Positions 1 to 9,480 are shown, counted from the first letter of the stretch. The stretch is DNA of 64,000 nucleotides from Pseudomonas sp. RIT288 (GCF_000631985.1 NZ_JFYN01000002.1:124001-188000), one strand, 5' to 3'. Translations and numbers: made by a program. Notes: a model not told the origin generated them from the letters alone.

Positions 1-1
1 T

Positions 2-322
2 CTGGGTGGCGATGACAAGCTGATCAGCGACAAGGCCCATGTGACCTTCGTCGGCGGCGCTGGCAATGACGTGATGACGGCGGTGGGTGGCAACAACACC
101 TTCCTGTTCAGCGGCGCGTTCGGTTTCGATGCGATCAATGGCTACCAGGGCAGCGACAAACTGGTGTTCATGGGCGTCGAAGGCGCGGGGCAGGGTTATG
201 ACTACAAGCAGCATGCTGCCCAGTCCGGCGCTGACACTGTGCTGAAGATTGGCGACTATGCCGTGACCCTGGTCGGGGTGGGAGTGGCTAACCTGTCGGA
301 CTCCAGTTTCATGTTCGCGTAG
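2..322 (+). CDS. C-terminal end of an RTX lipase/polyurethanase (5' truncated by window)
   Basis: The frame is open from the window edge, so this is the tail of a longer gene; the GTG at 41 is only an internal codon. About 106 residues are visible. They hold one RTX-type glycine/aspartate-rich nonapeptide stretch (VGGAGNDVM) followed by the C-terminal domain that carries the type I secretion signal and ends SSFMFA. The tail aligns closely by eye with the last ~95 residues of the next gene (shared TFLF-GAFG, DKLVF-GV, DTVLK-G, VTLVGV), so the two are tandem paralogs. By family knowledge the protein would be exported through a type I ABC exporter and the repeats would fold on binding Ca2+. Catalytic residues lie outside the window, so another RTX enzyme cannot be strictly excluded. 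Confidence 0.85.
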   Translation: MGGDDKLISDKAHVTFVGGAGNDVMTAVGGNNTFLFSGAFGFDAINGYQGSDKLVFMGVEGAGQGYDYKQHAAQSGADTVLKIGDYAVTLVGVGVANLSDSSFMFA

Positions 323-328
323 ATCCAA

Positions 329-417
329 TGTGGGAGCGAGCCTGCTCGCGAATGCGTAGTGTCAGTTGAAGTATTCGTACCTGACACACCGCCTTCGCGA
401 GCAGGCTCGCTCCCACA
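329..417. repeat. REP pair (REPIN)
   Basis: Two inverted REP cores face each other: 329-351 (GTGGGAGCGAGCCTGCTCGC core) and 395-417 (its reverse complement), about 43 bp apart. This is the usual Pseudomonas extragenic palindrome pair, placed between the two lipase genes. Confidence 0.95.
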
Positions 418-521
418 GTAAACAGCAACAAGTAGTACTGAAATGCTCCGGGGCGTGCCCGCGAGGGGCGCCTTGGCTGTGAGCTATCTCTGACAATTCC
501 AACAAAAGAGAGGCAATAGCA

Positions 522-2375
522 ATGGGTGTGTATGACTACAAGAACTTCGGTACAGCCGACTCCAAGGCGTTGTTCAGCGATGCCATGGCGATCACGCTGT
601 ATTCCTATCACAACCTCGATAACGGCTTTGCCGCCGGTTATCAGCACAACGGCTTCGGTCTCGGCCTGCCTGCCACGCTGGTCACGGCGCTGCTCGGCGG
701 TACTGATTCGCAAGGGGTGATTCCCGGAATTCCGTGGAACCCCGACTCGGAAAAACTCGCCCTCGACGCCGTGAAAAAGGCTGGCTGGACTCCGATCACC
801 GCCTCGCAACTGGGCTACGACGGCAAGACCGACGCGCGCGGAACCTTCTTCGGCGAGAAGGCCGGTTACACCACCGCCCAGGTGGAAATCCTCGGCAAGT
901 ACGACGCCCAGGGCCATCTCACGGAAATCGGCATCGCGTTTCGCGGCACCAGCGGCCCGCGGGAAAACCTGATCATCGACTCCATCGGCGACGTGATCAA
1001 CGACCTGCTGGCAGCCTTCGGTCCCAAGGACTACGCCAAGAACTACGTCGGCGAAGCGTTCGGCAATCTGCTCAATGACGTGGTGGCTTTCGCCAAGGCC
1101 AACGGCCTTACCGGCAAGGACGTGCTGGTCAGCGGCCACAGCCTCGGCGGGCTGGCGGTCAACAGCATGGCTGACCTGAGTGGCGGCAAGTGGGGCGGAT
1201 TCTTCGCCGATTCCAACTACATCGCCTATGCCTCGCCGACCCAGAGCGGCACCGACAAGGTGCTCAACGTCGGTTACGAAAACGATCCGGTGTTCCGCGC
1301 CCTCGACGGCTCAACCTTCACCGGCGCCTCGGTCGGCGTGCACGACGCGCCCAAGGAGTCGGCCACCGACAACATCGTCAGCTTCAACGATCACTACGCC
1401 TCGACTGCGTGGAATCTGCTGCCGTTCTCGATTCTCAATATTTCGACCTGGATCTCGCACCTGCCGACTGCTTACGGCGATGGCATGAACCGGATCATCG
1501 AGTCGAAGTTCTACGATCTGACCAGCAAGGACTCGACGATCATCGTCGCCAACCTGTCGGATCCGGCGCGGGCCAACACCTGGGTGCAGGACCTCAACCG
1601 CAACGCCGAAACCCACAAGGGCAGCACCTTCATCATCGGCAGCGACAGCAACGACCTGATCCAGGGCGGCAGCGGCAATGACTACCTCGAAGGTCGCGCC
1701 GGCAACGACACCTTCCGTGACGGTGGCGGCTACAACGTGATTCTCGGTGGCGCCGGCAACAATACCCTCGATTTGCAGAAATCGGTGAACACCTTCGACT
1801 TCGCCAACGACGGCGCCGGCAACCTGTACGTGCGCGATGCCAACGGCGGGATCAGCATCACCCTCGACATCGGCAGCATCGTCACCAAGGAGCCGGGCTT
1901 CCTCTGGGGCCTGTTCAAGGACGACGTGACCCACAGCGTCACGGCCAGCGGTTTGAAGGTCGGCAACAACGTCACCCAGTACGAGTCCAGCGTCAAAGGC
2001 ACCAGCGGTGCCGACACGCTCAAGGCGCACGCCGGTGGTGACTGGTTGTTTGGTCTGGACGGCAACGACCACTTGATCGGCGGCGCTGGCAACGACGTGT
2101 TTGTCGGTGGCGCCGGTAATGACCTGATGGAGTCCGGGGGCGGGGTGGATACGTTCCTGTTCAACGGCGCGTTCGGTCAGGATCGGGTGGTGGGTTTTAC
2201 GTCGAACGACAAACTGGTGTTCCTTGGCGTGCAGGGGGTGTTGCCCAATGACGACTTCCGCGCGCATGCCTCGATGGTGGGGCAGGACACAGTGCTCAAG
2301 TTTGGCGCTGACTCGGTGACGCTGGTTGGAGTGGCGCTGAATAGCCTCAGTGGCGATGGAATTGTGATCGCCTGA
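522..2375 (+). CDS. Family I.3 triacylglycerol lipase / polyurethanase, type I secreted
   Basis: This 617-aa extracellular lipase hydrolyses triglycerides and polyester or polyurethane ester bonds. The nucleophile elbow GHSLGG places Ser207; Asp255 (YEND) and His313 (ISH) complete the triad. These are the same numbers as in the 617-aa PML lipase of Pseudomonas sp. MIS38. Residues ~1-370 are the catalytic domain. RTX repeats follow (GGSGNDYLEGRAGNDTF near 385, and GGAGNDVFVGGAGNDLM near 525), then a C-terminal secretion domain ending DGIVIA. There is no N-terminal signal peptide, as expected for type I export. The ATG at 522 is preceded by AGAGAGG about 8 nt upstream. The gene follows a paralog and no exporter genes lie downstream, so the aprDEF-type exporter is probably to the left of the window. 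Confidence 0.95.
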   Translation: MGVYDYKNFGTADSKALFSDAMAITLYSYHNLDNGFAAGYQHNGFGLGLPATLVTALLGGTDSQGVIPGIPWNPDSEKLALDAVKKAGWTPITASQLGYDGKTDARGTFFGEKAGYTTAQVEILGKYDAQGHLTEIGIAFRGTSGPRENLIIDSIGDVINDLLAAFGPKDYAKNYVGEAFGNLLNDVVAFAKANGLTGKDVLVSGHSLGGLAVNSMADLSGGKWGGFFADSNYIAYASPTQSGTDKVLNVGYENDPVFRALDGSTFTGASVGVHDAPKESATDNIVSFNDHYASTAWNLLPFSILNISTWISHLPTAYGDGMNRIIESKFYDLTSKDSTIIVANLSDPARANTWVQDLNRNAETHKGSTFIIGSDSNDLIQGGSGNDYLEGRAGNDTFRDGGGYNVILGGAGNNTLDLQKSVNTFDFANDGAGNLYVRDANGGISITLDIGSIVTKEPGFLWGLFKDDVTHSVTASGLKVGNNVTQYESSVKGTSGADTLKAHAGGDWLFGLDGNDHLIGGAGNDVFVGGAGNDLMESGGGVDTFLFNGAFGQDRVVGFTSNDKLVFLGVQGVLPNDDFRAHASMVGQDTVLKFGADSVTLVGVALNSLSGDGIVIA

Positions 2376-2403
2376 GGTTGATAGGGCGCCGGTAAGGGTC
2401 TAT

Positions 2404-2477
2404 TCGCGAGCAGGCTCGCTCCCACATGGGGCTATGTGATCGACACAGGTCCAGTGTGGGAGCGAGCCTGCTCGCGA
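2404..2477. repeat. REP pair, outward orientation
   Basis: REP cores at 2404-2426 (reverse-complement form) and 2455-2477 (forward form) are separated by 28 bp, in the opposite relative orientation to the pair at 329-417. They lie just after the lipase stop codon. Confidence 0.9.
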
Positions 2478-2615
2478 AGGATTCAGGTCGGTATTGGAAG
2501 TGACTCGGCAGCCACACCCTGACTCAAAAGCTCTGCAAATAGCAAAAGCGGCCTAAAGCCAGCACGTGCACACACGTTCTATAGCTAGCCGCCATTGAGT
2601 ACAGGAGACGCACAC

Positions 2616-2990
2616 GTGAGAAGGTTCAAGGGGTATGTCGGGGTTGTCGGACTGGCGCTGTTATCGGCCAACGTCTGGGCCGATCTGCCACCAACCTCGA
2701 TTCTGAGCCGTTACGGGATCAGTACCGATCAACTGCCGAAACCGGAAAAGACCGAAGCGGTCGAGCCGGTCGAAGAGAAAAGCCTGTTTCAGATCCAGCC
2801 CGAACAGCCGTTCGTGACCATTCGCCTGGGTGACGGCAAACAACAGCAGGCCACTGGCAATCTGAGCATTGACCGCATGACCCAGCAGGATCTGGAGCGC
2901 TGCCGACGTCTGCAAGCCGAGCTGGCGCGGCGGGGTGAACAGCATTTCAGCTGTGATCACAGCATTGTGGGCCTTCCTGCTTTTGAGTAA
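2616..2990 (+). CDS. Small exported hypothetical protein
   Basis: I chose the GTG at 2616 because AGGAG (2603-2607) lies 8 nt upstream; an upstream TTG at 2595 has no ribosome site. The product is 124 aa. It begins with a Sec signal peptide (basic MRRFKGY, hydrophobic core, cleavage likely after ANVWA), so it should be periplasmic. The mature part is proline/glutamate-rich (KPEKTEAVEPVEE), followed by a region with a single cysteine pair (ERCRR, HFSCDHS). I do not recognise a family. It is probably monocistronic, since it is flanked by repeats on both sides. Confidence 0.7.
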   Translation: MRRFKGYVGVVGLALLSANVWADLPPTSILSRYGISTDQLPKPEKTEAVEPVEEKSLFQIQPEQPFVTIRLGDGKQQQATGNLSIDRMTQQDLERCRRLQAELARRGEQHFSCDHSIVGLPAFE

Positions 2991-3002
2991 TTGATGGCTT
3001 CT

Positions 3003-3079
3003 GTAGGAGCTGCCGCAGGCTGCGATCTTTTGATCTTGTTTTTAAGATCAAAAGATCGCAGCCTGCGGCAGCTCCTGCA
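3003..3079. repeat. Long REP-like hairpin, second family
   Basis: A nearly perfect 34-bp inverted repeat (arms 3004-3037 and 3044-3077, 6-nt loop) with arm start TAGGAGCTGCCGCAGGCTGC. It lies between two convergent genes and could act as a bidirectional terminator. The sequence differs from the GTGGGAGCGAGC family seen elsewhere in the window. Confidence 0.85.
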
Positions 3080-3093
3080 CGTACAGTGGGGTG

Positions 3094-3318
3094 TCAGTCT
3101 TCCTTGCGTACGGTCGCGACCTCATCGCCGCGGACTTTCACTTTGGTCCCGGAAATATCCTCGAACTCATAGAACCCGTCCTTGGTCTTGGTTTTCGGCA
3201 TGTCCTTGGTCAAATACTGGGTGCCGTTCTGCAAGGTGACCACCGTTGGCGTCGAGCAGCCGCCCAATGCCAGCAGGGCCGCTACCGCCAGGGGAATACC
3301 CAGAGTCTTGATCTTCAT
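3094..3318 (-). CDS. YgdI/YgdR-type small lipoprotein
   Basis: The ATG at 3318 has GAGGTGGG immediately upstream and starts a 74-aa lipoprotein; longer in-frame extensions lack a ribosome site. The signal peptide (MKIKTLGIPLAVAALLALGG) ends at a lipobox LGGC, so Cys21 would be lipidated. The mature part has the short SH3-like fold expected of the YgdI/YgdR family (VTLQNGTQYLTKDMPK, then GFYEFEDISGTKVKV and VATVRKED). This family is made of small envelope lipoproteins of unknown function. It is a single gene, convergent with the preceding one. Confidence 0.85.
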   Translation of the reverse strand: MKIKTLGIPLAVAALLALGGCSTPTVVTLQNGTQYLTKDMPKTKTKDGFYEFEDISGTKVKVRGDEVATVRKED

Positions 3319-3523
3319 ACCCACCTCAAATACCTCATTCCATATCAATTGACCGACTTCGGTCTCTAACGCGGTTGGTGCCATCGAACCGGGAAAAGTT
3401 CGATGGCACCCTGAAAAAATCCCGATTGCCGCTGCCACTGATCTTTTTCCGTTTGCACACGACGGGGCAGAGCTGGTATCTGTATGCATAACCAGTACTC
3501 GCTCGCCATGGCCCTGAATTCCC

Positions 3524-5176
3524 GTGACTGCCAACCCGCTCGACGATCCGTTCTATTACCTCAACAACTTCCGGCAAGTGCTTGATTGGCTTGAGCTTCG
3601 CTATGCCGATGTGATGAGCGAATCCGAGCACGGCTTCATCCGCGACTTCAAGGCCTTGCCACGCGCTTCGCAGGGTTTGCTGGTGCGTATGGTAATGCGC
3701 AAGGGCGTGCATTTCCGCCTCGGCAAACTCAACTACCCGGAAATCGGGGACATCAGCGACGCCGCGCAGCCATTGTTGCGTCACGGCTGGCTCGACGGTC
3801 AGGCGCTGTTGAGCGTGGCCGAAGTGTTCGATGTGTTGCTCAAGGCCGAACTGTTGCAAGCGTTCGGCCGCTTCATCGAACAGCCCAAGGGCCGCAAGGA
3901 CGACTGGCTGCCGGCGTTGGCCGAGCAATTCAGCGAATCGCGCAGTCTCTGCGATTGGGCACCGACGCTCGGTGAGCGCTTGCTCAGCCTGACCATCATG
4001 GACCTGTGCGACCGTCTGCGCCTGATGTTCTTCGGCAACCTGTACCAGGACTGGTCGGAATTCGTCCTTGCCGACCTCGGGATCTTTACCTACGAAAAAG
4101 TCGAGTTCTGCGCTGACTCCCGTGGCCTGCGCAGCCGAGAGGACGTTGACGCCTGCCTGTTCCTGCATCAGTGCCAGCAACGCTTCGAGGCCGGTGAACC
4201 GTTGGCAGCCATTGTCGAGCAGGTCAGCGCGCTGCAGTTCGACAACCCGTGGCTGCAACGGCGGCGCGGCAAGGTGCTGTTCCAGATCGGTCAGTATTGC
4301 GAGCGCATCGCCGAGTTCGCCCTCGCGCTGGGCATTTACCGCGATTGCGCCTATCCCGGCGCCCGCCAGCGAATGATCCGGGTGCTGGAGCGCTGCGGCG
4401 AATACGCACGGGCGCTGGAGCTCGCGACGCTCGCCGAACAGGCGCCGGAAAGCGCCGCCGAGCAGCAGAGCCTGCAACGGATGCTGCCACGGCTGCGACG
4501 CAAACTCGGCGGGCCACCGCTGAAACGGGCAACGCCGCGTCCGGTCGAGCGCCTCGATCTGCAACTGCCGCGCGTTGATCCGGGATTGTCGGTGGAGTTC
4601 TACGTGCAGGCGCATCTGCACGAAGACAGCGGCCCGGTGCATTACGTCGAAAACAGCCTGATCAACTCACTGTTCGGCCTGTTGTGCTGGCCGGCGATTT
4701 TTGCGCCGTTGCCGGGGGCATTCTTTCACCCGTTTCAGCGCGGGCCGGTGGATCTGCTCAACGAAGACTTTCAGCAACGGCGCGCCGAACTGTTCCAGGC
4801 TTGTCTCGACCAACTCGACGACGGGCGTTATGCGGCGACCATTCGTGAGCGCTTCGTCGCCAAATGGGGCGTGCAGTCGCCGTTCGTGTTCTGGGGCGCG
4901 TTGAATGAGCAACTGCTGGAGCAGGCGCTGGCGTGCTTGCCGGCGGAACACCTCAAGCACTGGTTCAATCGCCTGCTGCTCGATATCAAGGCCAACCGCG
5001 CCGGCATGCCTGATCTGATCCAGTTCTGGCCGCAGCACAAGACCTACCGGATGATCGAGGTCAAAGGTCCCGGTGACCGCCTGCAGGATAACCAACTGCG
5101 CTGGCTGGAGTTCTGCCACCAACACCAGATGCCGGTCGCCGTGTGCTACGTGCAATGGGCGGAGCAGAGCGCTTGA
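3524..5176 (+). CDS. FAN1-type VRR-NUC structure-specific nuclease
   Basis: A 550-aa protein with the layout of bacterial FAN1: an N-terminal helical DNA-binding region, a TPR-like middle (~200-320) and a C-terminal VRR-NUC domain of the PD-(D/E)XK superfamily. The active-site signature is visible as GMPD (Asp497) and IEVKGPGD (Glu512, Lys514), with the conserved ENSLINSLFG helix near 380. Family members cleave 5' flaps and act in interstrand-crosslink repair. Translation starts at GTG 3524. The stop overlaps the start of the helicase gene by 3 nt, so the two are almost certainly translationally coupled and work together in DNA repair. Confidence 0.92.
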   Translation: MTANPLDDPFYYLNNFRQVLDWLELRYADVMSESEHGFIRDFKALPRASQGLLVRMVMRKGVHFRLGKLNYPEIGDISDAAQPLLRHGWLDGQALLSVAEVFDVLLKAELLQAFGRFIEQPKGRKDDWLPALAEQFSESRSLCDWAPTLGERLLSLTIMDLCDRLRLMFFGNLYQDWSEFVLADLGIFTYEKVEFCADSRGLRSREDVDACLFLHQCQQRFEAGEPLAAIVEQVSALQFDNPWLQRRRGKVLFQIGQYCERIAEFALALGIYRDCAYPGARQRMIRVLERCGEYARALELATLAEQAPESAAEQQSLQRMLPRLRRKLGGPPLKRATPRPVERLDLQLPRVDPGLSVEFYVQAHLHEDSGPVHYVENSLINSLFGLLCWPAIFAPLPGAFFHPFQRGPVDLLNEDFQQRRAELFQACLDQLDDGRYAATIRERFVAKWGVQSPFVFWGALNEQLLEQALACLPAEHLKHWFNRLLLDIKANRAGMPDLIQFWPQHKTYRMIEVKGPGDRLQDNQLRWLEFCHQHQMPVAVCYVQWAEQSA

Positions 5177-7464
5177 GCTACAGCATTGCCGTCCGTGCGC
5201 TGTGCGAGTTCACCGCCAAGACCGGCGACCTCGACCTGCGTTTTACCCCTTCGCCGACAGCCCTCGAAGGCATGCTCGGGCACCGCACCGTGGCCTCGCG
5301 GCGCAGCGACAAATACCAGAGCGAAGTGGCGTTGGAAGGCGAGTTTCTGCAGTTGAAAGTCAGGGGCAGGGCGGATGGCTACGACCCGGCGCAGAACTGT
5401 CTGGAAGAAGTCAAAACCTATCGCGGCGACCTCAGCAAGCAGCCGGCCAACCATCGGCAGCTGCATTGGGCGCAGGCGAAAATCTACGGCTGGCTGATGT
5501 GCCGCAAGCTTGAGCTTGAGCAGATCAATCTGGCGCTGGTGTATTTCGACATCGTCAGCGAAAAGGAAACCTGTCTGGTCGAGGCCTTCAGTGCGCCGGT
5601 CTTGCAGGCCTTTTTCGAGCAGCAATGCCGGTTGTTCCTGAACTGGGCCGAGCAGGAAGTGGCCCATCGCGAGGCGCGCAATCTGGCGGCGCAGCAGATG
5701 ACCTTCCCTCACGCCGACTTTCGCCCCGGCCAGCGGCATCTGGCCGAATCGGTGTTCAAAGCGGTCAGCACCGGCCGCAGCCTGATGGCCCAGGCGCCCA
5801 CCGGGATCGGTAAAACCCTCGGCACGCTGTTTCCCATGCTCAAGGCGCTGGCGCCGCAGCAACTGGACAAGGTGTTCTTCCTGACCGCCAAGACCCCGGG
5901 GCGCAAACTGGCGCTGGATGCCAGTCAGGTGTTGTTCGATCAGTCTGAACGCTTGCCGTTGCGAGTGCTGGAGATGGTCGCCCGCGACAAGGCCTGCGAA
6001 CACCCGGACAAAGCCTGTCACGGTGAGTCCTGCCCCTTGGCCCAGGGCTTCTATGATCGCCTGCCCGCCGCCCGGCAAGCGGCCAGCCGGCTCAATCTGC
6101 TGGATCAGGCAGCGATGCGCGAAGTGGCCCGTCAGCACACGGTTTGCCCGTATTACCTGAGCCAGGAAATGGCCCGCTGGGCCGACGTGGTGGTGGCGGA
6201 CTACAACTATTACTTCGATTTCAGCGCACTGCTGTTCGGTCTGGCCCAGCTCAACCAGTGGAAAGTCGCGGTGCTGGCGGATGAAGCGCACAACCTGGTC
6301 GAACGCGGGCGCTCGATGTACAGCGCCAGTCTCGATCAGGCCGCGCTGGCCAGTGTGCGCAAGACGGCCCCCGAAGTGCTGAAAAAATCCCTGCAACGGC
6401 TCAACCGCGAGTGGAACGCGCTGCATCAGCCGCAACTGGCGCCGTATCAAGCCTACGACAAGGCCCCGGAGAAACTGCTGCAAGCGGTGTCCCTGTGCAG
6501 CGCGGCCATTGGCGATTACCTCAATGATCATCCGCAGGGACTCGACAGCGCGCTGCAAACCTTTTATTTCGACATGCTGCAGTTCGGCCGGGTGGCGGAG
6601 CTGTTCGACGAGCATTACCTGTTCGACATCAGCAAGCGCGACCTCGAGCGCAAACGGCCGCTGTCGCATTTGTGCCTGCGCAACGTGGTGCCGGCGGCAT
6701 TCATCGGCCCGCGCCTGAAATCGGCGCGCAGCAGCGTGTTGTTCTCGGCGACGCTGAGCCCGCAGCGCTACTACGCCGATCTGCTCGGCACGCCCGCCGA
6801 CACAGTGTGGATAGACGTCGAATCACCGTTCAGTGCCGAACAGCTGCAGGTGCAGATCGTCAGCCGGATTTCCACGCGCTTCAATCATCGGCAGGCCTCA
6901 CTGGAGCCGATCGTCGAGCTGATCGCCCGCCAGTTCAGCGAGCGCCCGGGTAACTACCTGGCGTTCTTCAGCAGCTTCGATTACCTGCAACAGGTGCTGA
7001 CGCTGCTCGCCGAACGCCATCCGCAGATCAATCTGTGGCAACAGTCCCGGGGCATGGCCGAAGGGCAGCGGCAGGCCTTTCTCGATCAGTTCACCGCCGA
7101 CAGCCAGGGCATTGGCTTCGCCGTGTTGGGCGGTGCGTTCGGCGAGGGCATCGACCTGCCCGGAGCACGGCTGATCGGTGCGTTCATCGCGACCCTGGGG
7201 CTGGCCCAGCTCAATCCGGTCAACGAGCAGTTGAAACGGCGCATGGCGGCGATTTTCGGCGCCGGCTACGATTACACCTATCTGTATCCAGGTGTGCAGA
7301 AAGTGGTGCAGGCCGCCGGGCGGGTGATCCGCACGCGCGAGGATCGTGGCGTGGTGATGCTGATCGATGACCGCTTCGCCGAACCGCGCATTCAGCAACT
7401 GCTGCCACGCTGGTGGTCGCTCGGCGCCGACTCGCCCTCAATCAACCCATTGATCACGCCGTGA
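5173..7464 (+). CDS. XPD/DinG-like Fe-S helicase with N-terminal PD-(D/E)XK nuclease domain
   Basis: I place the start at TTG 5173, which overlaps the FAN1 stop (sequence CTTGAGC) and has GGAG 8 nt upstream; this gives 763 aa. Residues ~1-170 show a RecB/Cas4-like nuclease signature: Asp68 (RADGYD), Glu79-x-Lys81 (LEEVKT) and Gln101 (QAKIYG). The superfamily 2 helicase core follows, with Walker A APTGIGKT near 215, DEAH box (ADEAHNL) near 375, and motif VI-like GRVIRT near 720. Four cysteines between motifs I and II (KACEHPDKACHGESC, then HTVCPYY) are placed like the XPD 4Fe-4S cluster. It is predicted to unwind DNA 5'-3' and cut it together with the upstream nuclease. Confidence 0.9.
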   Translation: MSYSIAVRALCEFTAKTGDLDLRFTPSPTALEGMLGHRTVASRRSDKYQSEVALEGEFLQLKVRGRADGYDPAQNCLEEVKTYRGDLSKQPANHRQLHWAQAKIYGWLMCRKLELEQINLALVYFDIVSEKETCLVEAFSAPVLQAFFEQQCRLFLNWAEQEVAHREARNLAAQQMTFPHADFRPGQRHLAESVFKAVSTGRSLMAQAPTGIGKTLGTLFPMLKALAPQQLDKVFFLTAKTPGRKLALDASQVLFDQSERLPLRVLEMVARDKACEHPDKACHGESCPLAQGFYDRLPAARQAASRLNLLDQAAMREVARQHTVCPYYLSQEMARWADVVVADYNYYFDFSALLFGLAQLNQWKVAVLADEAHNLVERGRSMYSASLDQAALASVRKTAPEVLKKSLQRLNREWNALHQPQLAPYQAYDKAPEKLLQAVSLCSAAIGDYLNDHPQGLDSALQTFYFDMLQFGRVAELFDEHYLFDISKRDLERKRPLSHLCLRNVVPAAFIGPRLKSARSSVLFSATLSPQRYYADLLGTPADTVWIDVESPFSAEQLQVQIVSRISTRFNHRQASLEPIVELIARQFSERPGNYLAFFSSFDYLQQVLTLLAERHPQINLWQQSRGMAEGQRQAFLDQFTADSQGIGFAVLGGAFGEGIDLPGARLIGAFIATLGLAQLNPVNEQLKRRMAAIFGAGYDYTYLYPGVQKVVQAAGRVIRTREDRGVVMLIDDRFAEPRIQQLLPRWWSLGADSPSINPLITP

Positions 7465-7540
7465 ATAGAAGCGCGTTTGCACCTTCCCATGGCGCTGGAT
7501 TGCCGCATACTTGCGCTAATGAAAACCAGCGGTGAACCTG

Positions 7541-9463
7541 ATGAGTGACAACCCGAGCAAAACTGCCGCGATCGAGGAGATGCGTTTTCGTCTGCTGATC
7601 GATGCGGTGGTCGATTATGCGATTTACATGATCGATCCGGACGGCATCATCACCAGCTGGAACTCCGGCGCCAAGCGCTTCAAGGGCTACGAAGAGGCGG
7701 AGATTCTCGGCGAGCATTTCTCGCGCTTCTATACCGCCGATGATCGTGCGGCGGGCCTGCCGCAACGCGCGCTCGACACGGCGCTGCGCGAAGGACGGTT
7801 CGAAGGCGAGGGCTGGCGGGTGCGCAAGGATGGCACCAACTTCTGGTCCCACGTGGTCATCGATCCGATCATCGATCCCAACGGCAAACTGCTCGGCTAC
7901 GCCAAGATCACCCGCGACCTGACCGACCGCAAGATGGCCGAGGAAACCCTCAAGCAAAGCGAACAGCAGTTTCGCCTGCTGGTGCAGGGTGTCACCGATT
8001 ATGCGATCTACATGCTCAGCCCCGAAGGTCGCGTGAGCAACTGGAATCAGGGTGCCCAGCGGATCAAGGGGTACCAGCCGGAAGAAATCATCGGCCAGCA
8101 TTTTTCGATTTTCTACACCCCAGAAGACCGTGCGGCCGGCGAACCGCAACGGGCACTGGAGATTGCCACCCGCGAGGGCCGTTTCGAGAACAAGAGCTGG
8201 CGCATGCGCAAGGATGGCACGCGGTTTCTGGCCCACGTGGTGGTCGATGCCATTCGCGGCGAAACCGGTACGCTGCTCGGGTTTGCCAAGATCACCCGCG
8301 ATGTCACCGAAGCCCATGAGTCGCAAGTGGCGTTGGAAAAGACCCGTGAAGCGCTGTTCCAGGCGCAGAAGATGCAGGCCATCGGTCAGCTCAGCGGCGG
8401 CATCGCCCATGACTTCAACAATCTGCTGACAGTGATTCTGGGGAATCTGGAGATTCTGCAAAAGCGCATCGGTGACGATCCGAAAAACAGTCGTCTGCTG
8501 GAAAACGCCACGCAGGGGGCGTTGCGTGGCGTATCGCTGACCCAACGCATGTTGGCCTTCGCCCGCCGTCAGGAACTCAAGACCGAGCCGGTCGATATCC
8601 CGCAACTGGTGCAAGGTATCACCGGGCTGTTGCGCAGCTCGATGGGCCCCGGGATTCGCATCGAGACTCGCTTTCCCGAGGATCTGCAACCGGTGCTGGC
8701 TGACAGCAACCAGCTGGAACTGGCGCTGCTCAATCTGGCGACCAACGCCCGCGACGCCATGGTCGACGGTGGCAGCCTGTGCATTACCGCGCAGCCGGAA
8801 GTCGTGCTTGAGCAAAGCCATTCGTCAATGGCGGCGGGGCGCTATGTGTGCCTGAGCGTGATCGACACGGGGGAAGGCATGGACGAAGCCACGCTGGGTT
8901 CGGCCAGGGATCCGTTTTTCACCACCAAGGGCGTGGGCAAGGGCACCGGGCTGGGCTTGTCGATGGTGCATGGCTTTATCGAGCAACTGGGTGGCCGTTT
9001 CATTCTCAAGAGTGAAAAAGGCCATGGCACCCGCGCTGAAATGTGGATACCGGTGGCGCTGGCCGGGGAGACGGCAAAAAACCCTTACCCGGCGGTCAAA
9101 CCGGTGTTGGTGCCACGCCTCAGTGTGCTGGTGGTGGACGACGATTCGCTGGTGATGACCAGCACCACGCTGCTGCTCGAAGACCTTGGCCATCGTGTGA
9201 TCAGCGCCACGTCCGGTGCCAGGGCGCTGGCGTTGTTCGAGCAGGGTGAAGTCATCGATCTGATGATCACCGACATGGCCATGCCGCAGATGAGTGGCGC
9301 GCAACTGGCGCATGCAGTGCGTCTGCTCAAGCCGGATCTGCCGATCATTCTGGCCACCGGTTACGCCGAGCGTCTTGAAGGCTTTGCTGCGCAATTACCG
9401 CGTCTGCCCAAGCCGTTCACCCAGCTCAACCTGGTGGAAATCATTGCTCAGTCGATGAAATGA
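7541..9463 (+). CDS. Hybrid sensor histidine kinase/response regulator with two PAS domains
   Basis: A 640-aa soluble hybrid kinase with no membrane segment. Two PAS domains that resemble each other lie at ~20-130 and ~142-255 (both contain FY-T-DDRAAG-like and KDGT motifs, and each ends in KITRD). They are followed by a HisKA domain with His290 (GGIAHDFNN), an HATPase domain (NATNARDAM; GKGTGLGLSMVHG) and a C-terminal receiver domain (~527-640) with the phosphoacceptor Asp578 (MITDMAMP) and Lys624 (LPKPF). The ATG at 7541 is preferred over GTG 7532. The PAS repeats suggest sensing of a cytoplasmic signal such as redox, light or a ligand; the output partner is not encoded nearby. Confidence 0.92.
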   Translation: MSDNPSKTAAIEEMRFRLLIDAVVDYAIYMIDPDGIITSWNSGAKRFKGYEEAEILGEHFSRFYTADDRAAGLPQRALDTALREGRFEGEGWRVRKDGTNFWSHVVIDPIIDPNGKLLGYAKITRDLTDRKMAEETLKQSEQQFRLLVQGVTDYAIYMLSPEGRVSNWNQGAQRIKGYQPEEIIGQHFSIFYTPEDRAAGEPQRALEIATREGRFENKSWRMRKDGTRFLAHVVVDAIRGETGTLLGFAKITRDVTEAHESQVALEKTREALFQAQKMQAIGQLSGGIAHDFNNLLTVILGNLEILQKRIGDDPKNSRLLENATQGALRGVSLTQRMLAFARRQELKTEPVDIPQLVQGITGLLRSSMGPGIRIETRFPEDLQPVLADSNQLELALLNLATNARDAMVDGGSLCITAQPEVVLEQSHSSMAAGRYVCLSVIDTGEGMDEATLGSARDPFFTTKGVGKGTGLGLSMVHGFIEQLGGRFILKSEKGHGTRAEMWIPVALAGETAKNPYPAVKPVLVPRLSVLVVDDDSLVMTSTTLLLEDLGHRVISATSGARALALFEQGEVIDLMITDMAMPQMSGAQLAHAVRLLKPDLPIILATGYAERLEGFAAQLPRLPKPFTQLNLVEIIAQSMK

Positions 9464-9480
9464 ATCCGCCTGAACTTGTC

